Below, one piece after another: positions 54,601 to 62,995 of a stretch of DNA of 64,000 nucleotides. The number at the start of each line of letters is the position of its first letter. The stretch's first letter is position 1. The translations under genes were made by a program, and so were the position numbers. The notes under the pieces were generated by a model. It ran no database searches, was not told the DNA's origin, and worked only from the letters and a program-made list of their open reading frames with translations. The stretch covers positions 4,402,001 through 4,466,000 of the forward strand of contig CACRXE010000001.1 in NCBI GenBank assembly GCA_902685375.1, read 5' to 3'. The stretch comes from Neostethus bicornis. Taxonomy: Eukaryota > Chordata > Actinopteri > Atheriniformes > Phallostethidae.

Positions 54601-56823
54601 CAGGGTGTGGAGATGTGGAAGGAGGAGGAGGACCCAAAGTCCAGTGAGGCAGGAAGGCAACGGGCACAGGATTAACTCAGTATAAAAAGTTCAAACGATA
54701 TATTAGAGTTCAAAGATTAAAGTTATGGTCAGGCAGCCAGGAAGTCCTGGCTGGAAGGGAAGGTGATGATGATCCGACAAAGAATTATGGGGGATGGCCT
54801 TTAAATGGGCAGCAGAATCCACAGGTGTGTGTTATCAGACCAATCACCCTCAGACATCCCTAATCAGGGTGATGAGGGAAGGTCCAGGGCTCCCTCTGGT
54901 GGCAGGAGAGGGGATCATGAAAATAGCATGGCTGACTTCGTTTTTAACCTACCAAAGTACAAACACAGTACGGACGGATACTTTACATCACAGTGTCATC
55001 TCTGTTCGCTGATTGACCGGACGTTTTCAGATCGCGGTAATCATAAGTAAATACCTTCCAATCCCTGACCTGGATGCTAGATAAAACGAAAATGAACAGC
55101 CAGCTTAACTAATGGTGCCAATAAAAGCTCGGCTAAATGCTGTTTTTCTCCTTCAAAAAGGTGTTTGAGAAACAGTCAGCGGAGAGAATTCACTGTTTGA
55201 GGAAAGTCATCTGGACTCATGTCAACCAGCTCTCCCAGCAATGTGTCACCAGTGATGAGGTGAAGCCATCTTTATGTCTATCTGTCTGTCTTTCTTCTCC
55301 ATGTGGAAATTAAAGTCGTTGTTACGTCAACGTCTGCGTTTTATTAGTTTTTACTTTAGATGTAAAATGTTTGTTTTTTGGTCACTTTGGTGCAATTTCG
55401 CAAAACAATCAGTGCAAACTGAAAAACCTGCTGGATAACCTACAGAATCATTCCTGCACGTCCAGACGTTCCTCTCTGTAGGGAAACTGTACAATTATCT
55501 CAAACGTTCATTCAGATGCTGTCCAGCTCAAATATTCTCAGTTTGAAAATATGAAAAATAATTATTAAAACGAAAATTCTTCACCTGGTGAGAGGAGGGA
55601 AGAGGTGGAGGAAAAGCTGGAGAGGTGGAGGTTTGCACTAGAATGAAGAGGAATGAAGATTAGTCAGAGTAAGACAGAGTACATGTGTGTGAATGAGAGG
55701 GATCCAAATGGAAAAGTGAGGTTACAGGGAGAAGAGATAAAGAAGGTGGAAGATTTTAAGTATCTAGGATCAACAGTCCAGAGCAATGGAGAGTGTGGAA
55801 AAGAGGTGAAGAAGCTTGTGCTGGCAGGCTGGAACGGGTGGAGAAAAGTATCAGGTGTGATGTGTGATGGAAGAGTTTCAGCTAGAATGAAAGGGAAAGT
55901 GTAAAAAACTGTGGTGAGAGCGGCGATGCTGATTGGTCTAGAGACAGTGGCACTGAAGAAAAGACAGGAAACAGAGATGGAGGTAGCAGAGATGAAGATG
56001 CTGAGGATCTCTCAGGGAGTGACCAAGATGGACAGGATCAGAGGAACAGCACATGTTAGAGGTTTTAAAGTCAGAGAGGTCAGACTGAGATGGTTTGGAC
56101 ATGTGCAGAGGAGAGAGAGAGAATACATCAGAAGAAGAATGCTGGATTTGGAACCACCAGGAAAGAGGACTAGAGGAAGACCAAAGAGGAGGTTCATGGA
56201 TACAGTGAAGGAAGACATGAAGATAGTCGGTGTGACCGAAGAGGATGCAGGAGATATGGTTAGATGGAAGAAACTGACTTGCGGTGGCGCCCCCTGAAGG
56301 AAAATGCTGAAAGGAGAAGAATTGCGCCAATGTGAAGAGTGTTTGTGACTGAGAATAACTAGACCCGAAGCTGCTCCGTGTTTACAGACTGTAGTTTACT
56401 TCTTTCCATTTCCTGTTGAGATGAGCGCTCCATCTTTCTGTGTTCGTGTTTGTATTTGCGTTCAGCTGTATGAAGAGGTGAGGAAGTCACTGGAGCAGTG
56501 TGACGTCCAGGAGGACATCGAACACTTTATAAACCTTCGACAGAGCGGGGACAAACCACCCGGTAAGAAACAAAGACAAAGAAAAGGACGTGTGTACGTG
56601 GAGGAAACATTCTCAAACTCTCCTCGGGTTTCTTAAACAGCTCCTGTTGTGTATGAAAATTTCTACAATGATCAGAGGCCACCGGCTGGAGTGCGCGGGC
56701 CTCCACCTATCAGGTACAGAATTCCTTTCTTCACTTTAGTTTTTGAACTTTGACACCTGATGGTTTGTTTTGTCGTGTGAACTTGTAGGAGAGTACCACC
56801 ACCCGAACCAACACACAGCACGG
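45696..56823 (+). CDS. pstpip2: F-BAR protein PSTPIP2-like, 13 exons, 3' end beyond window
   Basis: Thirteen coding exons with matching phases and GT/AG borders give 314 codons: 45696-45728, 46184-46284, 49399-49473, 52692-52726, 52807-52913, 52981-53043, 53376-53474, 53569-53614, 53825-53904, 55161-55259, 56466-56562, 56641-56713 and 56789-56823. The ATG at 45696 opens MKNLHLKDFFW, matching the start of PSTPIP proteins. The F-BAR domain (about residues 5-265) follows: GGFETIIQYLCDGKRTCKEM, EEKYAKDLLGLSKK, LREEAKKLEEFREKQ, AIHKQKTSQFKKTME, KKTYDQKCREKEEAEQ and HVNQLSQQCVTSDELYEEV. After it comes PVVYENFYND, a tyrosine segment of the family. PSTPIP2 binds membranes and actin regulators and restrains macrophage activity in mammals. 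The wording is nearer PSTPIP2 than PSTPIP1, but whether an SH3 domain follows cannot be seen. About 20 codons should remain if the length matches mammalian PSTPIP2. All introns read so far carry GT...AG. Confidence 0.88.
46310..47712 (-). mobile_element. Rex1-type LINE in pstpip2 intron 2
   Basis: On the minus strand, the frame 47696-46875 (273 aa) reads FFDFSGAFNTIQP, SGVGAPQGTVLSPFLF, FSDDSAVVECISGG, YKYLGVTIDSRLSW and LRKLRSFNVCCKILETFYQS. The 3' UTR runs to about 46310 and ends in an aataaagtaattctt tail. The copy is 5'-truncated at about 47712 and lacks part of the RT between the first Asp and the next block. A Rex3 tail (46459-46615) is inserted in its 3' UTR. Confidence 0.85.
46459..46615 (+). 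mobile_element. Rex3 LINE tail fragment
   Basis: It reads actacgtctcacagctgg through gacccaaccccggaacaagc and ends ggaacggaac, matching the 3' end of the Rex3 copy at 43403-45235. Only the last 150 bp are present. It lies inside the Rex1 3' UTR. Confidence 0.85.
47713..48719. other. Intron 2 sequence without recognised element
   Basis: About 1 kb of AT-rich intron. No coding domain, RNA gene or repeat seen elsewhere in the window was recognised. Confidence 0.5.
48720..49250 (+). mobile_element. LINE ORF2 end and 3' tail in intron 2
   Basis: The plus-strand frame 48890-49090 reads PKVRTKTHSGISFKNYGSC, LWNSLPGDLMAAECVYVFKK and RLKTSLLINF, a C-terminal motif of L2/CR1-like LINEs. 3' UTR-type sequence follows. 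A related tail in the opposite direction is at 51655-52450. Confidence 0.6.
49474..50302. other. Intron 3 sequence without recognised element
   Basis: About 830 bp with no long frame and no match elsewhere in the window. Confidence 0.45.
50303..51239 (-). mobile_element. Pogo/mariner-like element in pstpip2 intron 3
   Basis: It starts ccgtattttcacaaccataa and ends ttatggtcgtgaaaatacgg, an inverted repeat of about 20 bp, with TA after the right end. Minus-strand frame 51162-50830 reads EKRHTYEAQFKLMAISYAEE and RKFQMNELMVRKWRKLENEL, the helix-turn-helix DNA-binding start of pogo-like transposases. Frame 50905-50633 matches the C-terminal region of the copy at 25070. The catalytic middle is deleted. 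Confidence 0.75.
51655..52450 (-). mobile_element. LINE 3' region, minus strand, intron 3
   Basis: On the plus strand it starts atcaaactttatttgtaaag, the inverse of a LINE 3' end. It runs to gtgggttttcagcctcttac, the inverse of an ORF2 C-terminal segment. It is the mirror of the element at 48720-49250. Confidence 0.6.
54010..54425 (+). mobile_element. 5S rRNA-derived SINE (SINE3-type) in pstpip2 intron 9
   Basis: The head reads cctgatcccgtcagacctca, gaagctaagcaggctgggcc and tggatgggagaccgcc, the internal control region of a 5S rRNA gene. The body then turns into SINE sequence (ctgggcaagacacttcaccc) and ends in a LINE-like tail with gcgctacataaatacattga and an (att)n-like end. This is the architecture of 5S-derived SINEs known from fish. 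It is not a functional 5S gene. Confidence 0.85.
54600..54930 (-). mobile_element. Solo LTR in intron 9
   Basis: The stretch from about tgtggaaggaggaggaggac to gggatcatgaa shares several blocks with 43130-43395, including ggtcaggcagccaggaagtc and aaggtccagggctccctctg. On the minus strand it starts TCATGATCCCCTCTCC. No internal sequence is attached, so it is probably a solo LTR. No target duplication was found. Confidence 0.6.
55585..56320 (+). pseudogene. RTE-type LINE 3' fragment in pstpip2 intron 10
   Basis: The frame starts after the RT catalytic box (MKISQSKTEYMCVNERDPNG) and runs to the C-terminus. A stop at about 55904 breaks it, and a few codons are deleted (RGFKVREV). It ends gcgccccctgaaggaaaatg and an aggagaagaa tail. 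It is the same family as 14092 and 28247. Confidence 0.85.
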
Positions 56824-56924
56824 GTACGTTGGCAGAGATTCAATCTCCAAAAAGATTATTGAATGCATAGAACACAGCATTTAACTGGTCAATACAACTA
56901 GAATTTTCTTTTTTTCTTTCGCTT

Positions 56925-57192
56925 CCTCTTTCAGCATTTCCCTCCAGGGGTCGCCACAGCAAGTCAGTTTCTTCCATCTAACCCTATCTCCTGCATCCTC
57001 TTTGGTCACACCAACTATCTTCATGCCTTCTTTCATGCGTCCATGAACCTCCTCTTTGGCCTTCCTCTAGTCCTCTTTCCTGGTGGATCCAAACCCAGCA
57101 TCCTTTTTCCGATGTACTCTCTCTCTCTCCTCTGTACATGTCCAAACCATCTCAGTCTGGCCTCTCTGACTTTATCTCCAAAACCTCTAACA
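56925..57192 (-). mobile_element. Outer RTE-type LINE, left piece
   Basis: On the plus strand this is the inverse of the RTE 3' end (tcagcatttccctccagggg through ctttatctccaaaacctcta). It is cut by the hAT element at 57193. The same LINE copy resumes at 63772. Confidence 0.85.
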
Positions 57193-57270
57193 CAGGGGTC
57201 ACCAACCTTTTTGTTACTGAGAGCTACTTCAAGGGCACTGAATAATGCAAAGGGCTACCACTTTGATAAT

Positions 57271-57895
57271 CTTCTTCTTCTTTCGGCATTTCCCTTCAGG
57301 GGTCGCCACAGCAAGTCAGTTTCTTCCATCTAACCCTATCTGCTGCATCCTCTTCAGTCACGCCAACTATCTTCATGTCTTCCTTCACTGTATCCATGAA
57401 GCTCCTCTTTGGTCTTCCTCTAGCTCTCTTTCCTGGTGGTTCCAAATCCAGCATCCTTCTGCCGATGTACTCGGTCTCTTTTCTCTGTACATGTCCAAAC
57501 CATCTCAGTCTGGCCTCCCGGACTTAATCTCCAAAACCTCTAACATGTGCTGTTCCTCTGATATACTCATTTCTGATCCTGTCCATCCTGGTCACTCCCA
57601 GAGAGATCCTCAGCATCTTCATCTCTGCTACCTCCATCTCTGCTTCCTGTCTTTTCCTCAGTGGCACTGTCTCTAGACCAAACAGCATGGCGGGTCTCAC
57701 CACGGTTTTGTACACTTTTCCTTTCATTTTAGCTGAAACTCTTCTGTCACACATCACACCTGATACTTTCCTCCACCCGTTCCAGCCTCCCTGAACATGC
57801 TTCTTCACCTCTCTTCCACACTCTCCATTGCTCTGGACTGTTGATCCCAAGTACTTAAAATCTTCCACCTTGTTTATCTCTTCTCCCTGTAACCT
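57271..57895 (-). mobile_element. RTE-type LINE inside the hAT element, 16-bp TSD
   Basis: The word ctaccactttgataat stands at 57255-57270 and again at 57896-57911, a 16-bp target duplication. The insert is a 5'-truncated RTE copy, minus strand, with tail (aagaagaag) next to the left repeat. Its frame reads MEDFKYLGSTVQSNGECG on the minus strand from 57868. It is the same family as the outer, interrupted copy. Confidence 0.92.
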
Positions 57896-57911
57896 CTACC
57901 ACTTTGATAAT

Positions 57912-58292
57912 ATTGTGTAGGAGAGGGAATGAGGAGGATCCAAATGCAGGTTTAACAGTTTATTAAGTGTTGAACAAAGGAATCCACAGCAGAGAGATAA
58001 CGGCTTCAGGCAGTGCTGGATGGCCAAGAGGAAGGGCTGAAGGTTCCTGTGAGGAGAATAAGAAAATTAGTCTGATATCAAAATTTGACTCAGCTTAGAG
58101 GTGGTCAGTTTACCACTAGAATCGTTGAAGACCTGACAGAGACTGTGGGTGACACCAGGTCTTTTATAGCCACCGGTAAGTCTGTGCAGCTGGGAGCAAT
58201 CAGCCAATCCTCCCGTTAGAAGCCATCCAGCACCTGTGAGTTTTGGGGAGAAAAAAAAACAAACAAGCAGGCCTAAAAGGCCTCACACCACA
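57912..58292 (-). repeat. 3' LTR of the Ty3 element
   Basis: On the minus strand it starts TGTGGTGTGAGGCC. 358 bp (57935-58292) match the other LTR with two substitutions that I could see. A further 23 bp at its far end (57912-57934) have no partner in the 5' LTR. Confidence 0.85.
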
Positions 58293-61200
58293 GTACCCCC
58301 CCCTCTACGGACGCCACCTGGCGGACCACCAGGCCTGTCCGGAAAGCAGCGGTGAAAGTCCCGGACCAAGCCAGGGTCCAGGATTGCTGAACGGGGCACC
58401 CAGCACCGTTCCTCCGGGCCATAACCCTCCCAGTCCACGAGGTACTGTAGACCCCGACCTCGGCGACGAACATCCAAAAGACGGTTGACCGTGTACGCAT
58501 CCGAGCCGTCGACAAGGCGAGGAGGTGGAGGGGGAGCAGAAGGAGGCTGGAGGGGACTGGTAGAAACCGGTTTGATCTGAGAGACGTGGAACACAGGATG
58601 TACCTTCATGGAAGAGGGCAGGGCGAGCTTTACCGAGACCGGGTTGACCAGCCGCAGGATCCGGAAAGGGCCAATGAAGCGGGGTGAAAGCTTGCGAGAC
58701 TCTGCCCTGAGGGGAATGTTCCTGGTAGACAGAAGGACAGACTGACCAACCTGATATGCTGGGGCTGGCTGACGGTGGCGATTAGCTTGGCGCCGAGCCC
58801 GGCCGCAGGCCTGTTGGAGGGCCCTCCTAGTTTTCCTCCAGATCCGACGACACCGTCTGATATGGAGCTGCACCGAAGGGACGGCCAGCTCCTGTTCCTG
58901 ATCCGGGAACAATGGGGGTTGGTAACCCAGAGAAGCCTCGAACGGGGACAATCCTGTGGAGGAACTAACTTGGGAATTATGGGCATACTCAATCCACGGG
59001 AGATGAGACGACCACGTGGACTGGGCAGAGGCCAACACGCACCGTAATGTGGATTCCAGGTGTTGGTTAGCCCGCTCCGACTGGCCGTTGGATTGGGGGT
59101 GGAAGCCAGATGACAAGCTGACGGAAGCCCCCAGCGCCTTACAGAAGGACTTCCAAACAGCTGATGTGAATTGCGGACCCCGGTCAGGGACTATGTCCAG
59201 AGGGATACCATGCAGACGGAACACATGGGTCACCATGAGCTGGGCAGTCTCCAAGGCTGAAGGGAGTTTAGGAAGAGGCACCAGATGTACAGCTTTGGAG
59301 AATCGGTCCACAATCGTGACCACAATAGTGTTACCTTCTGAGGGAGGGAGTCCGGTCACAAAGTCCAGTGCGATATGGGACCAGGGACGACTGGGAACCG
59401 GTAGGGGATGGAGCAGCCCCGCAGGAGGACAATGAGGGACCTTGCCCCGGGAACAGGCAGAACAGGCAGCGACAAAATTCCTAGTGTCTGCCTCCATCGT
59501 TGGCCACCAGAACCGCCGCTGAAGAAGCGCCATTGTACGGCGAATCCCAGGGTGACAGGACCACCGGGATGCATGTGCCCATAGGAGAACCTGGGAGCGG
59601 GCAGAGGATGGCACATACGAACGGTTAGCTGGGCCAGTACCTGGGTCCGGATCATGCTGCAGACCATCCCTTATTGCAGTCTCGATCTCCCAAGTGATCG
59701 CCCCAATGACGCAGGAGGGGGGTAGAATGGGCTCCGGCTCCGATCTGGACTGATGACCATCATGCAGGCGGGAGAGGGCGTCAGGTTTGGTATTGCGGTT
59801 GCCCGGCCTGTAAGTGAGGGTAAAATTAAAGCGTGTAAAGAACAGCTGCCACCGGGCCTGTCGAGAGTTGAGTCTCTTAGCTGCTTGGATGTAAGCGAGG
59901 TTTTTGTGGTCTGTCCAGACCACGAATGGGTGTTCTGCGCCCTCGAGCCAGTGCCTCCATTCCTCGAGTGCCAGTTTGACTGCGAGCAGTTCTCTATTCC
60001 CCACATCGTAGTTTTGTTCAGCTGCAGAGAGACGCTTAGAGAAAAAGGCACAGGGATGGAGTTTGCCATCCTCCTGATGGTATTGGGACAGCACAGCACC
60101 CACCCCTGAATCCGAGGCGTCCACCTCCACAATAAACTGCCTCAAGGGGTCGGGCTGGACCAGAATGGGGGCCGAGGTAAACCTCTTTTTAAGCTCAGTG
60201 AATGCACCCTCTGCTTGAGGAGACCAAACGAACGGTCTGGCTGTGGAAGTAAGCTGGGTAAGGGGAAGAGCTACCTGACTGTAATTGCGAATGAAACGCC
60301 TGTAAAAATTTGCGAAACCCAGAAATTGTTGTAGTTTGCGACGGGTGTTGGGTCGAGGCCACTCAGCCACCGCGCTAACTTTTTCGGGGTCCGGGCAAAC
60401 CTGCCCAGCGTGTACAATAAAACCAAGGAAGTTGACGGACTGAGAATGGAACTCGCACTTCTCAGCCTTTACAAACAGACGATTCTCAAGGAGTCGCTGG
60501 AGTACCGCACGGACATGGACGATGTGCTCCTCAACAGTGGGCGAAAAAATAAGAATGTCGTCCAGATAAACAAAGACAAAACGATTAAGGAAGTCACGGA
60601 GCACATCGTTAATGAATGCCTGGAAGACTGCGGGAGCGTTAGTTAACCCGAAAGGCATGACCAAGTATTCGAATTGGCCCAGGTGGGTGTTGAACGCCGT
60701 CTTCCACTCGTCCCCCTCCCGCATTCGGACAAGATGGTAGGCGCAACGCAGATCGAGTTTTGTGAAGACCCGGGCTCCCTGAAGTAGCTCAAACGCCGAA
60801 TTAATGAGGGGCAACGGGTATTTGTTGCGAACGGTGATGTTATTAAGACCCCGATAATCGACGCACGGACGGAGGGAACCATCCTTCTTACCCACAAAAA
60901 AGGACCCCGCTGCTATGGGTGCCGAGGAAGGGCGGATAAGCCCCGACGCCAGGGACTCATTGATGTACTTCTCCATCGCCCCCCTCTCTGGAGCAGACAG
61001 ATTGTACAGGCGACTGGCGGGTAAGGTTGCCCCAGGGAGGAGGTCGATGGCGCAATCATATGGCCGATGAGGCGGGAGAGATTGTGCCCTCTCCTTACTG
61101 AAGACCTCTTTGAGGTCATGATACTCTGCCGGGATAGACGCAACGTCCACCGGGTCGATTGAGCCTACCGTGTCAGAAGAGACGGTTGTCACGGCAGATT

Positions 61201-61651
61201 GGAGGCAAGTTGCATGGCACTGATTGCTCCACCCGACGATACGCCGGTTTTGCCAGTCGACCTGTGGATTGTGCAACCTAAGCCAGGGGAAACCTAACAC
61301 AAGGGGTGAGCCGGGTGAAGAAATAACGTTAAACGAAAGGTGCTCACGGTGATTACCCGATACCACCATCTCCAACGGGGAGGACTGGTGGGTCACCCTG
61401 GTGATAACGTGTCCATCGATCGCCGTGGCATTAATGGGTTCTCCGAGTGGTTGGGACTGGAATCCACACTGACGGAGAAAATCTGCGTCGATGAAGTTGC
61501 CGTCGGCCCCGGAATCCACCAACGCTTCGACCGGAAAGGCAGAGGAACAACCAGAGGTTAGTGTCACAAGAATCATAAGCCTAGGGGTACCATGACATCT
61601 AGTTGTGCCCACCCGTAACCCTAGGTCTACCGGTGGGCCCCGTCTTTTGGG
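58283..61651 (-). CDS. Ty3 chromovirus Pol (PR-RT-RH-IN-chromodomain)
   Basis: The frame is open through pol and is entered by -1 frameshift at 61645-61651. In order it holds: protease with ALVDSGADGNF (about residue 64 of the open frame); RT from about 250 (LRPCVDYRGLNNITV, FTKLDLRCAYHLVRM) with the catalytic YLDD at about 380; and RNase H with VEVDASDSG at about 525. Integrase follows, with a HHCC zinc finger (HPGIRRTM, CSACSRGK). Its DDE core has Asp in LDFVTGL (about 779), Asp in VPDRGPQF (about 838) and Glu in QSERANQH (about 874). A C-terminal chromodomain (YLVDWEGYGPEERCW, about 1085) completes it; in chromoviruses it steers integration to marked chromatin. All key catalytic residues are present and no stop interrupts the frame. 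The stop codon lies about 7 bp inside the 3' LTR. Confidence 0.93.
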   Translation of the reverse strand, partial: PKRRGPPVDLGLRVGTTRCHGTPRLMILVTLTSGCSSAFPVEALVDSGADGNFIDADFLRQCGFQSQPLGEPINATAIDGHVITRVTHQSSPLEMVVSGNHREHLSFNVISSPGSPLVLGFPWLRLHNPQVDWQNRRIVGWSNQCHATCLQSAVTTVSSDTVGSIDPVDVASIPAEYHDLKEVFSKERAQSLPPHRPYDCAIDLLPGATLPASRLYNLSAPERGAMEKYINESLASGLIRPSSAPIAAGSFFVGKKDGSLRPCVDYRGLNNITVRNKYPLPLINSAFELLQGARVFTKLDLRCAYHLVRMREGDEWKTAFNTHLGQFEYLVMPFGLTNAPAVFQAFINDVLRDFLNRFVFVYLDDILIFSPTVEEHIVHVRAVLQRLLENRLFVKAEKCEFHSQSVNFLGFIVHAGQVCPDPEKVSAVAEWPRPNTRRKLQQFLGFANFYRRFIRNYSQVALPLTQLTSTARPFVWSPQAEGAFTELKKRFTSAPILVQPDPLRQFIVEVDASDSGVGAVLSQYHQEDGKLHPCAFFSKRLSAAEQNYDVGNRELLAVKLALEEWRHWLEGAEHPFVVWTDHKNLAYIQAAKRLNSRQARWQLFFTRFNFTLTYRPGNRNTKPDALSRLHDGHQSRSEPEPILPPSCVIGAITWEIETAIRDGLQHDPDPGTGPANRSYVPSSARSQVLLWAHASRWSCHPGIRRTMALLQRRFWWPTMEADTRNFVAACSACSRGKVPHCPPAGLLHPLPVPSRPWSHIALDFVTGLPPSEGNTIVVTIVDRFSKAVHLVPLPKLPSALETAQLMVTHVFRLHGIPLDIVPDRGPQFTSAVWKSFCKALGASVSLSSGFHPQSNGQSERANQHLESTLRCVLASAQSTWSSHLPWIEYAHNSQVSSSTGLSPFEASLGYQPPLFPDQEQELAVPSVQLHIRRCRRIWRKTRRALQQACGRARRQANRHRQPAPAYQVGQSVLLSTRNIPLRAESRKLSPRFIGPFRILRLVNPVSVKLALPSSMKVHPVFHVSQIKPVSTSPLQPPSAPPPPPRLVDGSDAYTVNRLLDVRRRGRGLQYLVDWEGYGPEERCWVPRSAILDPGLVRDFHRCFPDRPGGPPGGVRRGGGTVV
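61580..61651 (-). promoter_or_regulatory. -1 ribosomal frameshift signal (CCCAAAA + pseudoknot)
   Basis: On the minus strand the slippery heptamer C CCA AAA (61651-61645) is in the gag frame and slips into the pol frame. A 6-nt spacer (61644-61639) precedes stem 1, GCCCACC (61638-61632) pairing with GGTGGGC (61613-61607). In its loop CCTAGGG (61625-61619) pairs with downstream CCCTAGG (61586-61580), giving stem 2. Both stems are perfect 7-bp pairs, which is an H-type pseudoknot. Frameshifting of this type joins Gag to Pol in sushi-type elements and in PEG10. Confidence 0.85.
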
Positions 61652-62619
61652 CGACAAGGGCAAGCTGAGAGTAAGTGACTTCTCGACCCGCAATAGAGAC
61701 ACCTCCCTTCTTTTAGTCTAACCTCTCTTTCCTTTTTGGTTAGATGCATCTGTCCCAACTGCATTGGTTCTGTGGAAGGCTGCTCAGCCTCTTGTGGAAC
61801 AGATGCAAATGCCCTAGGTGGGGGGCAGACCGAGGAAGGCTGTCGATGGCTGTGAACTGGAGTAGGGTGTAGGGCCCGGGTGGTATTTTCATATCGTTTC
61901 TCTCTTTGACGGTTGTCTAACTGTATTGCCAGGGAAATGAGTTCCTCCAATGTGGATGGGGTCCCCCTGCCAGCTAGCTCATCCTTCAGAGGATCATTCA
62001 GGGCATTTAGGAACACCCCTCTTAGTGCCTTCTGTCCCCAGCCAGCCTCTACTGCTAGGGTCCGGAATGAGATGGAGAACTCCGCCACAAATAGAGTTCC
62101 CTGGGAAAGGTGGAGTAGACGCTGGGAGGCATCTCCAGCCCGGTCCGGCACCTCGAACATGGTTCTGAATAAACTCAGAAAATCAGATGTTGAGCGATCA
62201 GCCAGGGGGGCTGCCGCGTCTTCGGCCTCGGCCCACTCCAGTGCCCTGCCCCGAAGAAGACCCACAATGTACAAATTCTTAACTTTGTCTGATTCGAAAG
62301 TCCGCGGTCTTAGAGCAAAGACATTTGAACACTGCAAGAGGAACCCACGACATTTCCCCAGGGTTCCATGGAAAGGTTCCGGGTCCGTAATATGGTGGTC
62401 CATGAGTGGGCTGGGCATAGCTGAAGGAGGTGCCGAGGCTGTGGACAGAAAAAGAGAACTTAGATTATTTACTTTGTCTGTTAAAGCCTGTAACTGTGTT
62501 TTTAATTGAGTATTTTCGTCCATAAGGGCCTTTATGGCCTGTTGTTGTTGTCCCAGGAATATTCCTTGTCGGGTCAGAATCTCTGACACTGAGGGTGATG
62601 CAGAACCCGCTGGATCCAT
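61627..62619 (-). CDS. Ty3 chromovirus Gag
   Basis: The start is ATG at 62619 (MDPAGSASPSVSEILTRQG), giving 330 residues. The N-terminal part has a short coiled coil (LMDENTQLKTQLQALTDKV). The middle is the capsid-like region typical of sushi-type Gag (PEPFHGTLGKCRGFLLQC, NALNDPLKDELAGRG). The C-terminus carries one CX2CX4HX4C zinc knuckle (CLYCGSRSHLLSACP) for RNA binding. The frame runs further upstream into the LTR, but the ATG at 62619 fits the family start. It forms the particle that packages the element RNA. It overlaps pol by 76 bp, with a -1 frameshift signal at its end. Confidence 0.9.
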   Translation of the reverse strand: MDPAGSASPSVSEILTRQGIFLGQQQQAIKALMDENTQLKTQLQALTDKVNNLSSLFLSTASAPPSAMPSPLMDHHITDPEPFHGTLGKCRGFLLQCSNVFALRPRTFESDKVKNLYIVGLLRGRALEWAEAEDAAAPLADRSTSDFLSLFRTMFEVPDRAGDASQRLLHLSQGTLFVAEFSISFRTLAVEAGWGQKALRGVFLNALNDPLKDELAGRGTPSTLEELISLAIQLDNRQREKRYENTTRALHPTPVHSHRQPSSVCPPPRAFASVPQEAEQPSTEPMQLGQMHLTKKEREVRLKEGRCLYCGSRSHLLSACPCRPKDGAHR

Positions 62620-62637
62620 TCTGGTCAGGTCTTCTGA

Positions 62638-62995
62638 AGGATCCAAATGCAGGTTTAACAGTTTATTAAGTGTTGAACAAAGGAATCCACAGCAGAGAGA
62701 TAACAGCTTCAGGCAGTGCTGGATGGCCAAGAGGAAGGGCTTAAGGTTCCTGTGAGGAGAATAAGAAAATTAGTCTGATATCAAAATTTGACTCAGCTTA
62801 GAGGTGGTCAGTTTACCACTAGAATCGTTGAAGACCTGACAGAGACTGTGGGTGACACCAGGTCTTTTATAGCCACCGGTAAGTCTGTGCAGCTGGGAGC
62901 AATCAGCCAATCCTCCCGTTAGAAGCCATCCAGCACCTGTGAGTTTTGGGGAGAAAAAAAAACAAACAAGCAGGCCTAAAAGGCCTCACACCACA
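62638..62995 (-). repeat. 5' LTR of the Ty3 element, inner end missing
   Basis: The same 358 bp as the 3' LTR, starting TGTGGTGTGAGGCC on the minus strand at 62995. The last ~23 bp present in the 3' LTR are absent, and only 18 bp separate it from the gag ATG. The tRNA primer-binding site was not found, so a small deletion at the LTR/leader junction is likely. Confidence 0.8.

Larger units (their letters stand above)
57912..62995 (-). mobile_element. Ty3/chromovirus-type LTR retrotransposon, nearly full length
   Basis: Two LTR copies (57935-58292 and 62638-62995) bracket gag and pol on the minus strand. The word gataat at 57906-57911 and 62996-63001 is a probable target duplication. A G-rich polypurine tract (about 58295-58303, read on the minus strand) stands right before the 3' LTR. 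The gag-pol order and a C-terminal chromodomain place it with vertebrate sushi-type chromoviruses. It is inserted in the hAT element within pstpip2 intron 13. Confidence 0.9.

Noticed and set aside
61913..62509. Plus-strand frame of 198 codons
   Set aside because: It is the antisense of the Ty3 gag gene.
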